A stretch of DNA of 39,728 bases from Bacteroidetes bacterium GWF2_35_48 (GCA_001769125.1 MEOG01000011.1:1-39728), one strand, 5' to 3'. Numbered from the stretch's first letter, positions 17,974-26,463 are shown. The notes: generated from the letters alone by a model not told the origin. Translations and numbers: made by a program.

Positions 17974-17987
17974 TCCCACAAAGACAC
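17974..17987 (+). repeat. Left inverted repeat of the GxxExxY element
   Basis: TCCCACAAAGACAC lies 16 bases beyond the 3' end of the GxxExxY gene. Its exact reverse complement is at 24153-24166, 19 bases beyond the gene's start. Nearby bases (GTTCACGAAGAA here, GTGTTCTTCG at the other side) extend the symmetry imperfectly. Confidence 0.7.
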
Positions 17988-18002
17988 AATGTTCACGAAG
18001 AA

Positions 18003-18253
18003 TTATAACAGTTCTCCCATGATTTTTCTGTGCAATCCTTCTTTGATAAGATGAACATTAAAATTCACAAGGATTGCCAATTTTATTCCGCTCAATTTCA
18101 GATAGGTGAGTACTGTTTTATGATGAACTTTTTCAAGATGCTTAACCGATTTTATTTCTATCAATAATTTGTTTTCCATAATATTATCAGCCCTGAAACC
18201 AACGTCCAAAACCGCTTCTTCATATTTTGCTACAATTCCCTGTTGCCGCTTGT
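18003..18253 (-). pseudogene. C-terminal part of a split GxxExxY gene
   Basis: Reading minus from 18246 gives RQQGIVAKYEEAVLDVGFRAD, then IEIKSVKHLEKVHHKTVLTYLKLSG and LVNFNVHLIKEGLHRKIM. This is the body of the GxxExxY protein family (PD-(D/E)XK-like fold, function unknown) with the stop at 18003. There is no proper start. The missing 5' part is at 24004-24134, on the far side of the R-M island. Joining the two (131 + 244 bases) gives exactly 125 codons in frame. A TTG at 18209 could give a 68-residue product, but this is unlikely to matter. Confidence 0.9.
18247..18253 (+). repeat. 7-bp direct repeat, left boundary of the R-M island
   Basis: CGCTTGT occurs here and at 24004-24010. Keeping one copy restores the GxxExxY reading frame exactly. 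This fits a target-site duplication or a 7-bp crossover site. Confidence 0.75.
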
Positions 18254-18277
18254 AGACAATCCCTCTCCTATCGGACC

Positions 18278-18402
18278 CGCAATAGGTTGGGGTTTTGCGT
18301 TGTTATCAAACTTTACCAAAACGCGCATAGGCGAAGCCTTAGCGTTATAATTGTAACAGATGCTTGCGCAAAATCCAACTTATTGCGTGTTAGGCACTGG
18401 CG
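18278..18402. repeat. Long imperfect palindrome, attC-like, at the left end of the island
   Basis: Arms 18278-18298 and 18368-18387 are complementary with one mismatch zone (CGCAATAGGTTGG against CCAACTTATTGCG). Between them are smaller hairpins, AGGCGAAGCCT and GTTATAATTGTAAC. Just outside the right arm is GTTAGGC (18390-18396 region), which matches the integron core consensus GTTRRRY. The opposite RYYYAAC box is not clear, so this is only attC-like. Confidence 0.5.
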
Positions 18403-18463
18403 ATTTTTGTCTTTTTATCTCATTATCAATTAATTTTGCTGCACGGTTACTTGTGTGTTCGGA

Positions 18464-18518
18464 CAGACACACTCTTTGACAAGCGTTAGTTTGAGCGGCT
18501 TGGCAATGTGTGTGGCTG
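18464..18518. repeat. Flanking hairpin downstream of the R-M operon
   Basis: Arms of 21 bases (18464-18484 and 18498-18518) pair imperfectly. The sequence shares ACTCTTT-G-CAAGCG and GCTTG-CAA-TGTGT with the hairpin at 23865-23928 on the other side of the operon, in the same orientation. Confidence 0.6.
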
Positions 18519-18563
18519 TGAAGCGATGGCTTGTTGTGATTAAAAGTCATTTAATTTCTCAAT

Positions 18564-21500
18564 TTAATCTGCCATTGGTTTTATCATACTTTCTATAAAC
18601 TCAATTTCTTCATTGGTCAATTTATATTTTGAGTATAATTGTCTGTCAATATCTTCTGTCGATTTACTCCAATCTAAATCTGAATCTGATGTAAAGTTTT
18701 GAAGAGGAACAAATTTATAAGTTTTTGAAGTTGCATCTTGACCTGCTTTTCCTACACTATGATAAAATCTTGCAAATTTTGTTGTAAAGTATTTGCAAAG
18801 GTTAATTGCAGATATTTTATCTAATTCTAAATCTACTCCTACAACCATATAAGACTCTGTACAAATTGTATTTGGACTACCAACAAATGTATTAAGGTTA
18901 TCATCATTTAATTCCGTTCCAATGTTATTTGCTCTCGGTGTATAGACCTTAAACTTGTCAATCCATTCTGTGTTTTTTGTTATTTCAGTTCTCTCTAAGT
19001 AACCAATTTTTTTTCCCTTCCCATAACAAATGACAGGTTCTATTAATCCTTTATTGGATTCACGAAATTTTTCGTCTTTTGAGAAATATCCTCTGAACCC
19101 AAAAGGTCTTAATGACGAGATGTGATTCTCAAAAGATTCAAATTTTGGATGAGTGTTAATTTTATTAATCATCTCTATTGCTATATTATGACGAATAAGT
19201 ATATCAGAATCTTCTGTTTTCAAACTTCGAGTATTGATTTTTGGTATTAAATCATCTTTGTAAGTAAAAACTTTAGTTAATTCTTTTATATTATTATAAG
19301 CTTTATCCCATAAAAAATAACAGATACCACCTCTAAGATTTATATTTTGAAAAATCAATTCTGGTTTTAGAAAGTCATGCAATTCCGAAATATGGGTATC
19401 ATTGAGCATTTGATCCCTAAATTCATTTAATCCTCTTCCGCCTGCAAACCATCTTGTAGGCATAATCATAGCGATGTTACTTGGATTCAATTTTTTTGCT
19501 ATATCTACAAAGAGATTATAAATAGGTTTAGCACTTGCTTGAGCACCCCCATCACTTTGCTGATAGGGAGGATTGCCAACGATTACATTAAACTTCATTT
19601 TCTTTTTATTAATTTTTATGGTGTCCTTTTCTATTAATTTATTTTCTTTGATTAAATCATATGACATGTAGTCTTCTTCAATAAGGTTAACATTTAATTC
19701 AAGTAGCGAGTATACTTTTCTCGTAAACTCGTAAGCAATTTTTGATGTTGGAATAGAGTAAAATTTGTTAGCTAATTTTTTAGATTTTTTATAAACTGCA
19801 TAAACAAACTCACCTTGTTTAGCCGCAATATCTAAAAGCGTTATAGATTTATCAATGGCTCTAATTGGTAAAGCATTAATAATTTTATCGGTTACAATTT
19901 CAGGAGTTACAATTTCAGAATCTGACAAGCGACTAAACTTTTTCATAGCGTTACTTGCTCTTTCTATTGGAGGAATTGCTGTATCATTTGCTAATGAATT
20001 TATATTTTGAATTTTGTAATCTAGTTCGCTTAAAATAAATGGATTGATGTGTTTTTGGAATAATGAAAGTATTTCTTTATCGAGATTTAAATTTGAAGCA
20101 ATACGCAAATTATCCACACTATTCTCAATCTGCCTAACAATCTCTTGCAGTGATTTAACTCTCGAATCTGTTAAAAATGCAAAGAATAAAATTCTTGCAT
20201 AAAACATTGCAAATTGTCCTTTATAATCAGTTTCTACTTCTCCTTCAATGGTTTTGTTCTTTACATTATCGTCATCTTCGTCATCATCATTTTCAGGTAA
20301 ATCTACTACATCAAGTTCATTACCTTCTCCAAGAGTAGGTTTAATTTCAATTCCTTGACGAGAGCCTATTTTTCCTTGTTTTTCAATTTCAGCTTTGATT
20401 TCTTCAATATCTAACAAAGAATAATCAATGGATATAGTTGTAGCTTCATCAAATACGCTTCTGCTACTTGAATATTTTCTAATAGCATCAAGAATATCGG
20501 TTGGTTGTATTTGAACAATTTTATTGTTATTCAAAACAACAATAGGAGATATTTCTAATTCTTTTCTGATTCTCTCTTCTAACTTGCTATTCCCGTTGGA
20601 TTCTGTATTTACGTTGTAAATTTGTGATTTATGCTCCTGCATTTGGAACATTCTATTTGGGTTAAAGTCAACCAACAAAGTTTGCGGCTTCATATTGTAT
20701 TTAACCACATCTCCGTTTGGTTCTTTGAAAACCTTAATATATTGATTTTGTAAACGAAATATTGCTTGGTCGTATTCTTGCGGAGATGCTGTGTCTTTAA
20801 GGTAAAGCATTGTGTCCCACTCTGGAACAGTGCTACCTGTCAGCATTCTGTTAACTGTTAAAGTGATTGTTTTTAAATTTTCACTTTCACATTTTTTGAT
20901 TTTTGATTGTACAGTTTGTGTGTCTTTAAAGTTTTTTTCGTTCTCAACACCAGAGATATTTATGATTTCATAATTGTTTAGATGTTTAAACTTTTGGTTC
21001 TTGATTAATTCTTCTAATGCATCACAAGATGCACGGTAAGGCAACACACATACAATATGACGACACATATTGCCGTCTTTAATTTTATCATAGTCCAAGA
21101 AACTTAATAAATTGGCATCTTTTTCTGAGCCATCAATGACTTTTAGTAAGTCAATAATTTCTTGTTCATACTTGAATTTTTTATGGAGTTTGTTTGTCTT
21201 ATCAACAGTAATGGATTGCGGTTTGAAAAGTTCTGAAAAAGCATAGGTTACTCCTTTCTTTTTCATTTCTTCCATTTTTTTGCGAGATGATTCATTTGGG
21301 TTAAATGCAAACCGAATCATTTGTGGAAATCCATAATATGGGTTGTCCCATTCCTTAATTTCGTCTTTATTAAGATTTTCTAAATCCCATTTTTCTTGGT
21401 CTTCTGCAATATTTGTAAATTGATAGAATGCAATAATATCATCATTTGTGAACTCGCTATTCATCAAAATTCGATAAGGGGTGCCGGAAAGATGAATGCG

Positions 21501-22520
21501 AATTTTAGCGTTAAAAACTTTAGTGGTAATTTCTAATTCATCTAAAGTATTGTCATTTAGCTTTAATTCACTTTTTATTTCTTTCGCACTTAGATTTTCA
21601 TCTTTTAAAACTTTGCCATACTCTGTGGCTCTTGCTCCAAAATGTGTTTCGTCAATTAAAAGTAAATCTATTTGATTTTTAAATATTTCTTTGTGTTTTG
21701 ATTTAATTTCATCTCCTTGAAGGTCTTGAAGTGTAAGAAACAAAACAATTTTTTCATTTGCCATTTGTTTCTCAGCTATTATCGTATCGCTTTGTAAAAG
21801 AGAGTTACTATCAAGAAAACTATATCCATCAAATTTAATATGGCTTTCTACAGTCCTTTTCCATTCTTCTTTTACATCAGCCTTGGCAGAAACCACAACC
21901 ACCAGTTTAGCTGCCATTTCAACTGCACAAAATATTGATGTAAATGATTTACCAAAACGCATTACAGCATACATCAACAAATTTGTTTTGCCTTTATTAA
22001 TTGCCTCTCGAAAATTATTTACTGTCTTTTGTTGATTTGGTCTTAGATTGTAATTTTCAGTTCTACAGTATGTATGAGTAATTGGAATATGACTTTCATC
22101 AAAACGATAATACTGATATTTTGAATCGTTTTTCTTATGCCCATTCTTAATATCACTTATCGCATCTTGCAAGTCTTTTTCTGTTGCATTTTTGAAAAAC
22201 TCATTTGAATAATAAGGGATATTTTTAAAAGCATCACGCTCTAACCGATTTCTTTTTAAGTCATTCTCTAGGAAATAATGGACTGCATAGTCTCTGAAAA
22301 ATGTTTCATCATCAACTTTTGCTACATTTTCAAACTTCTTTACAAGTTTAGGAAAGTATTTTCTCCACTCATTTAATCTTATTTCAATAGGGCGATATGT
22401 GTCGCCAACTTTTAAATAATTCGGTATTGTTTCGGTTGTAAAAGCATAAATTTGAGGTTCAACTCTTCCAATGATTATTTCATCAAGTATATCTATATTA
22501 ATGTTGTTTGTTTTAGCCAT
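18564..22520 (-). CDS. Single-chain restriction-modification enzyme: GIY-YIG nuclease, SF2 translocase, N6-adenine methyltransferase
   Basis: This 1318-residue protein has four parts in order. Residues 20-112 form a T5orf172-like GIY-YIG nuclease (IYAF 24-27, YLKVG 35-39, Arg48, Glu107 in NEFF). About 155-620 is an SF2 ATPase: Walker A with GKS 190-192, DETH 290-293, SGTP 345-348 and the Gln/Arg motif QAIFRLQNQ. An acidic linker lies near 745-755. About 860-1120 is a gamma-type methyltransferase: motif I DIAAKQGEF 897-905 and NPPYQ from 983. A target-recognition region ends the protein. The order resembles type ISP enzymes such as LlaGI, but with GIY-YIG in place of an Mrr-type nuclease. ATP-driven translocation and cleavage of unmodified DNA are inferred. 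It starts 3 bases after the subunit M-like gene. Confidence 0.88.
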   Translation of the reverse strand: MAKTNNINIDILDEIIIGRVEPQIYAFTTETIPNYLKVGDTYRPIEIRLNEWRKYFPKLVKKFENVAKVDDETFFRDYAVHYFLENDLKRNRLERDAFKNIPYYSNEFFKNATEKDLQDAISDIKNGHKKNDSKYQYYRFDESHIPITHTYCRTENYNLRPNQQKTVNNFREAINKGKTNLLMYAVMRFGKSFTSIFCAVEMAAKLVVVVSAKADVKEEWKRTVESHIKFDGYSFLDSNSLLQSDTIIAEKQMANEKIVLFLTLQDLQGDEIKSKHKEIFKNQIDLLLIDETHFGARATEYGKVLKDENLSAKEIKSELKLNDNTLDELEITTKVFNAKIRIHLSGTPYRILMNSEFTNDDIIAFYQFTNIAEDQEKWDLENLNKDEIKEWDNPYYGFPQMIRFAFNPNESSRKKMEEMKKKGVTYAFSELFKPQSITVDKTNKLHKKFKYEQEIIDLLKVIDGSEKDANLLSFLDYDKIKDGNMCRHIVCVLPYRASCDALEELIKNQKFKHLNNYEIINISGVENEKNFKDTQTVQSKIKKCESENLKTITLTVNRMLTGSTVPEWDTMLYLKDTASPQEYDQAIFRLQNQYIKVFKEPNGDVVKYNMKPQTLLVDFNPNRMFQMQEHKSQIYNVNTESNGNSKLEERIRKELEISPIVVLNNNKIVQIQPTDILDAIRKYSSSRSVFDEATTISIDYSLLDIEEIKAEIEKQGKIGSRQGIEIKPTLGEGNELDVVDLPENDDDEDDDNVKNKTIEGEVETDYKGQFAMFYARILFFAFLTDSRVKSLQEIVRQIENSVDNLRIASNLNLDKEILSLFQKHINPFILSELDYKIQNINSLANDTAIPPIERASNAMKKFSRLSDSEIVTPEIVTDKIINALPIRAIDKSITLLDIAAKQGEFVYAVYKKSKKLANKFYSIPTSKIAYEFTRKVYSLLELNVNLIEEDYMSYDLIKENKLIEKDTIKINKKKMKFNVIVGNPPYQQSDGGAQASAKPIYNLFVDIAKKLNPSNIAMIMPTRWFAGGRGLNEFRDQMLNDTHISELHDFLKPELIFQNINLRGGICYFLWDKAYNNIKELTKVFTYKDDLIPKINTRSLKTEDSDILIRHNIAIEMINKINTHPKFESFENHISSLRPFGFRGYFSKDEKFRESNKGLIEPVICYGKGKKIGYLERTEITKNTEWIDKFKVYTPRANNIGTELNDDNLNTFVGSPNTICTESYMVVGVDLELDKISAINLCKYFTTKFARFYHSVGKAGQDATSKTYKFVPLQNFTSDSDLDWSKSTEDIDRQLYSKYKLTNEEIEFIESMIKPMAD

Positions 22521-22523
22521 ATT

Positions 22524-23531
22524 TTACTTGTTTAACAGGTCAATAAACCTCGTTATTTTACCCTTTTTGCCTGTCTGTTTATCTTTTTCTTCCCAATCCA
22601 TAATGATGCAATATATTCCGTTATGTAACAAAATGTTTTGAAGTTCACATCCCTTGCACTTAATAGTTTTTTTTTCAGAATTACCAAACAAATTGCTATT
22701 CTCTTTAATTGTGTCAGTACAGCTATTAGGAAGTACGCCTTTTAAACCGTCCATTTGCCAAACATTCCACGAAATTATATAAGCGATATTTTGAATGGAT
22801 TCAAGCAAAGGTTCTGTTCCAAATTTATATGCATAATTCTCGATGAATGTTGTAAGCAATGCTTCACGTGCCAAAAGCAAACTATCACCTTGCCATTCAA
22901 AACCGTAAATGTTTTTATATGCGGTTTGAGTAGCTTGTAGCCATTCATCTATTGAAGCCACATTTTCATTTATAACTCTCAATTTTCTGTCTAAAATCCC
23001 GACTCTATTTTCAATTGGAATAAATTCGCCAGTTGTAGTATCATATCGACTTACTAAATATGGAGCTTCTCCACAAGAAATTTCTAAACGAGTATCACGA
23101 ATGTAGTCCTCCCAAGTTTTGCCTTTTGGAAAAGCTATGTTCCCTTTGGTCGTTTCCCAAGTTTTCGTGCCATTATTTAACAAAATTTCTTTATTGAAAA
23201 CGTTTGCTTTGCCAAACCAAGAACTGTCAATTAAATTATTTTGTGCATTACATATCCAAGAAGGAGTAAAAACTTCTGCCATTACTTTGGAACGAGATAA
23301 CTGTAAAATTTTGTCCTTATGAACTCGTGGCATAATAATACTACCATAATCACCAGTAATTAAATCAGGTAAAATCTGAGAAAAAAAACTAAATGATTCT
23401 CCTATGTGGCTGTAATTATCAGTAGCCCAAAAGATATTTTTATGTGTGGTTTGGTCACACAGCAGTATTTCAAGAACATTAGGATATTCTTTGATTATTT
23501 CACTCTCTAATATGTCAATTCCAGTTCGCAC
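22524..23531 (-). CDS. Methyltransferase-like partner protein ('restriction endonuclease subunit M' type)
   Basis: This 335-residue protein resembles proteins usually labelled restriction endonuclease subunit M. It has parts of an adenine methyltransferase: AEVFTPSWICN (85-95, like motif X xVFTP), EISCGEAPYLVSRYD (150-164, a possible SAM loop) and IYGFEWQGDSLLLAREALL (208-226, like the strand-2 motif). No (N/D)PP(Y/F) catalytic motif is present, so it may be a divergent accessory subunit rather than an enzyme. The C-terminal part has KCKGCELQNILLHNG. It starts at GTG (23529-23531) immediately after the regulator's TAA and runs to 3 bases before the large gene, so the three genes form one operon. 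Confidence 0.75.
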   Translation of the reverse strand: MRTGIDILESEIIKEYPNVLEILLCDQTTHKNIFWATDNYSHIGESFSFFSQILPDLITGDYGSIIMPRVHKDKILQLSRSKVMAEVFTPSWICNAQNNLIDSSWFGKANVFNKEILLNNGTKTWETTKGNIAFPKGKTWEDYIRDTRLEISCGEAPYLVSRYDTTTGEFIPIENRVGILDRKLRVINENVASIDEWLQATQTAYKNIYGFEWQGDSLLLAREALLTTFIENYAYKFGTEPLLESIQNIAYIISWNVWQMDGLKGVLPNSCTDTIKENSNLFGNSEKKTIKCKGCELQNILLHNGIYCIIMDWEEKDKQTGKKGKITRFIDLLNK

Positions 23532-23732
23532 TTATAAATTTACTTTGTTAGATTTTAAAAGCTCTTTCACATCAATTTCAAGAATATTGGCAATTTCGTA
23601 AAGAATCTCAAGTCTCGGTTGTTGTCGGTTTTGCACGTATGAATTTACCATATTGTAACTTTTTCCCAATTTATCAGCCAACCAAATCTGTTTGATACCT
23701 TTCTTTTCCAATACTTCTTTTATTCTATTCAT
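23532..23732 (-). CDS. Xre-family HTH regulator of the R-M operon
   Basis: This 66-residue helix-turn-helix protein fills its length with one HTH_3 domain: IKEVLEKKGIKQIWLADKLG, KSYNMVNSYVQNRQQPRLEILYEIANILEIDVKELL. The size and first position in the operon are those of R-M controller (C) proteins, which delay restriction until the DNA is methylated. Upstream is GGTTACC (23750-23756), a short palindrome that could be its operator. The stop TAA abuts the GTG of the next gene. Confidence 0.88.
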   Translation of the reverse strand: MNRIKEVLEKKGIKQIWLADKLGKSYNMVNSYVQNRQQPRLEILYEIANILEIDVKELLKSNKVNL

Positions 23733-23864
23733 TATATTTTAAATTATCAGGTTACCAAAATAGTTTTTTATATTTACTATCTCAATTTTCAAGATAAAAA
23801 GTAATCATAAATTTATCAACTTGTTTCTTTTAGGGTGATGGGTGGGCTTGGGTGTGTCGGCAAG

Positions 23865-23928
23865 AAAACAACTCTTTTGCAAGCGGAAGTATTGGTTTGT
23901 GTGTCGGCGCTTGCAAATGTGTTGTTTT
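23865..23928. repeat. Flanking hairpin upstream of the R-M operon
   Basis: Arms 23865-23885 and 23908-23928 are near-complementary (AAAACAAC...TTGCAAGCG with CGCTTGCAA...GTTGTTTT) around a 22-base loop. It is related to the hairpin at 18464-18518. The rest of 23733-24003 is AT-rich and shows no gene. Confidence 0.6.
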
Positions 23929-23975
23929 GTGAGTGAGGTTTTCATTTTTCTTTTTTGTCTTTAAGTAGTAAATAA

Positions 23976-24134
23976 TCATCTGTTGCTGAAAGGAAGTTTG
24001 TTTCGCTTGTGCCTATCTAATTCATAAGCAAATGCAGACTCATAAACACTTTCAAGCAAACCTGGCCCAAGAATAGTATGTATTTTGTAACATATATCAA
24101 CTGCTATCTTGGCTAATTCATTTTCTGTCATCAT
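23976..24134 (-). pseudogene. N-terminal part of a split GxxExxY gene
   Basis: From the ATG at 24134 the frame reads MMTENELAKIAVDICYKI and GPGLLESVYESAFAYELDRHK. This is the conserved start of GxxExxY proteins, with the name-giving G-LE-VY motif. After codon 44, at 24004, it runs into the R-M island and stops at 23976 (52 residues in all). The matching C-terminal half is at 18003-18246. The gene is interrupted, so no full GxxExxY protein can be made here. Confidence 0.9.
24004..24010 (+). repeat. 7-bp direct repeat, right boundary of the R-M island
   Basis: This is the second copy of CGCTTGT; the first is at 18247-18253. The bases on either side differ between the copies, so the repeat is exactly seven bases. 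Confidence 0.75.
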
Positions 24135-24152
24135 ATTTACTTTGTGTTCTTC

Positions 24153-24166
24153 GTGTCTTTGTGGGA
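24153..24166 (-). repeat. Right inverted repeat of the GxxExxY element
   Basis: GTGTCTTTGTGGGA is the exact reverse complement of 17974-17987. It lies just upstream of the GxxExxY start codon, so the pair brackets the gene. Without the R-M island the repeat-to-repeat unit would be about 436 bases. Confidence 0.7.
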
Positions 24167-24199
24167 GAAAATCATGGGGCGCTGAGTCGTAACAAAATG

Positions 24200-26371
24200 C
24201 TACAATTTTTCTAAAATAAAATTAGTAAGTTTTGAAAACAGATGGTATCGTGTATTTTTCCCTGAATAAATTCCGTGGTTGTTATTGGGATAAACCATTA
24301 AATCGAATTGCTTGTTTGCTGCCACAAGTTTATCAATAAGCATGTAGGTATTCTGCGCATGAACGTTATCATCGGCATCGCCATGAACAAGTAGGTAATT
24401 TCCCTTAATTTTATCTACATGATTGATAGGAGAATTGTCATCATACCCAGCTGCATTGTCTTGCGGAAGCCCCATGTATCTTTCAGTATAGATTGAATCG
24501 TAATATCTCCAATTTGTAACAGGAGCAACGGCAATGGCCATTTTAAACACATCTGCGCCTTTTGCAAGACAAAGAGTTGACATATATCCGCCATAACTCC
24601 ATCCCCAGATTCCAATTCTAGAGCCATCTACATAAGGAAGCGATGCCAGATATTTATTTGCGTCAATCTGGTCTTCGGTTTCAAATTTACCAAGCTGCCC
24701 GTAAGTCATTTTTTTGAATTCAGTGCCACGAGCTCCTGTTCCCCTGTTATCTACGCATGCAACAATATAGCCCTTTTGTGCGAGTAAATGAAACCAGCAA
24801 TCCATATAATCCCATCCACGTTTCACTTCCTGCGAACCGGGCCCTCCATATAAATACATGAGTACGGGATATTTTTTTGAGGCATCAAAAGCCGGAGGTT
24901 TTATCATCCAAGCATTGAGTTCTGTTCCGGATGAATTTTTTATTTTTAAAAATTCTCTTTGCGTAAAACCAAAATCTTTTATCAAATCTCTGATATGCGA
25001 ATTGTCTTCAATAACACGCAATTCCTTTCCTTCAGTATCATTTACAGAAATCACAGGAGGAGCATCTGAATCAGACCATGTGTTAATCATATATTTGAAA
25101 TTTTCAGAAAAAACAGCTTTGTTCGTTCCTGCTTTTTGAGAAATTTTCTTTTTCTTTTTTCCATCAATACTTATCGCATAAACATCGCGCATCAACGGAG
25201 ATGCTTCTGATGATATATAATACAAAATCTTTTTCTTTTCATCGTATCCGATAAAAGCATCAATATCCCAATTACCTTGTGTTATCTGGCGCATCAGATT
25301 CCCATTCACATCATAATGATACAAATGATTGAAACCATCTTTTTCGCTGTTCAAAATCATGGATTTGCCATCTGTAGTAAAATGAATGAGATCATTGCCT
25401 TTTACTTCAACATAATATTTATGTGTTTCTGTGAGAATAACTTTAGACTCTCCGTTAGCCGCATTGCACAACAGCAACTCCATTTTATTCTGCAAACGAT
25501 TCAGCCTTGTAAGGCAGAGTATATTCGGGTCTACCGTCCATCTGATGCGGGGAATGTAAATATCTTTTTCACTTCCAATATCCATTTTTTGTATTTTACC
25601 GGAATTCATATCAAAAACATGAATGGATATATCTGAATTTTTCTCTCCTGCTTTAGGATATTTGTATCTGCTTTTTTCAGGATATAAACTTTTATAAGCA
25701 GTAATATCAAATTCTTTAACTTCGGTTTCATTAAGTTTCATGAATGCAATTTTGGTACCATCGGGCGACCATTCATAGCCTTTTGAGAAGCTGAACTCCT
25801 CTTCATAAACCCAGTCCGGCGCACCATTTATGATGAAATTCGGTTTGCCGTCTGTTGTTATTTGAGTTTCCTTTGCATCATCAATATTGGTAACATAAAT
25901 ATTGTTATCTCTTACAAAAGCAACTTTTTTACCATCTTCCGAAAATGAGGCCAGTTGCTGTTTCCCATTCTTTGAAACAGATGTCAGTTTTTTATTTTTT
26001 ATATTCCAAACATAATATTCAGAACGAGAAGAATGTCTGTAAATGGCTTCCTCATTCGTGCTGAACAATATCAGATTTTCATCTTTACTTAATTCATAAT
26101 CATCAATGCTTTTAATTCCGGCATCAGCAGGAAGGTCTTTCAAAGAAAAAATCTCAGCAATTTTTTCACCTTTTAAAAAATTATACTTTGCAATTGCTTC
26201 GCTTTCATTAACGGAATAATGCTCTCCGTCGTTCATAGATTTTAATCCCTGTGGCGGACGTGCATATAAAATATACTTCTGCCACAAATCTTCCAGCGTA
26301 AGCTGCTTTTGTGAAAAGGTAAAAAAACTTACTGCAATAAAAAGGATAAAAAAACTTAACTTTCTGATCAT
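24200..26371 (-). CDS. S9 family dipeptidyl peptidase IV-like protein
   Basis: This 723-residue protein has a signal peptide (MIRKLSFFILFIAVSFFTFSQ), a DPP4-type eight-bladed propeller (about 40-480) and an alpha/beta-hydrolase domain. The catalytic triad is visible: Ser592 in GWSYGGYMS, Asp667 in HGDADDNVHAQNT and His699 in NNHGIYSG. A substrate-binding Glu pair motif (DWVYEEEFSFS) in the propeller supports removal of N-terminal dipeptides (X-Pro/Ala) in the periplasm. Length and motifs are complete. It stands alone on the minus strand just outside the GxxExxY element. Confidence 0.93.
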   Translation of the reverse strand: MIRKLSFFILFIAVSFFTFSQKQLTLEDLWQKYILYARPPQGLKSMNDGEHYSVNESEAIAKYNFLKGEKIAEIFSLKDLPADAGIKSIDDYELSKDENLILFSTNEEAIYRHSSRSEYYVWNIKNKKLTSVSKNGKQQLASFSEDGKKVAFVRDNNIYVTNIDDAKETQITTDGKPNFIINGAPDWVYEEEFSFSKGYEWSPDGTKIAFMKLNETEVKEFDITAYKSLYPEKSRYKYPKAGEKNSDISIHVFDMNSGKIQKMDIGSEKDIYIPRIRWTVDPNILCLTRLNRLQNKMELLLCNAANGESKVILTETHKYYVEVKGNDLIHFTTDGKSMILNSEKDGFNHLYHYDVNGNLMRQITQGNWDIDAFIGYDEKKKILYYISSEASPLMRDVYAISIDGKKKKKISQKAGTNKAVFSENFKYMINTWSDSDAPPVISVNDTEGKELRVIEDNSHIRDLIKDFGFTQREFLKIKNSSGTELNAWMIKPPAFDASKKYPVLMYLYGGPGSQEVKRGWDYMDCWFHLLAQKGYIVACVDNRGTGARGTEFKKMTYGQLGKFETEDQIDANKYLASLPYVDGSRIGIWGWSYGGYMSTLCLAKGADVFKMAIAVAPVTNWRYYDSIYTERYMGLPQDNAAGYDDNSPINHVDKIKGNYLLVHGDADDNVHAQNTYMLIDKLVAANKQFDLMVYPNNNHGIYSGKNTRYHLFSKLTNFILEKL

Positions 26372-26463
26372 ATTCTTTTTGTTTTTTGATTATATAATTT
26401 ATAAAAATAATCCCATCCTAAACATTCACAATACTACTATTTTTTCATATATTTTAGGATAGC

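Larger units (their letters stand above)
18254..24003. mobile_element. Restriction-modification island inserted in a GxxExxY gene
   Basis: This stretch of 5750 bases contains three minus-strand R-M genes (HTH regulator, subunit M-like protein, GIY-YIG/helicase/methyltransferase) plus noncoding hairpins at both ends. It interrupts a GxxExxY gene cleanly. The two gene halves are collinear across it and are flanked by the 7-bp repeat CGCTTGT. No transposase or integrase is inside, and the outer ends share only a weak A(G/A)ACAA start, so the transfer mechanism is unknown. Confidence 0.85.

Noticed and set aside
18227-18433. Plus-strand ORF at the left end of the R-M island
   Set aside because: It is made of the long palindrome and crosses the island joint; better explained as noncoding.
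18254-24003. Terminal inverted repeats at the R-M island ends
   Set aside because: Only A(G/A)ACAA and scattered matches are shared (about 10 of 19), too weak to claim.
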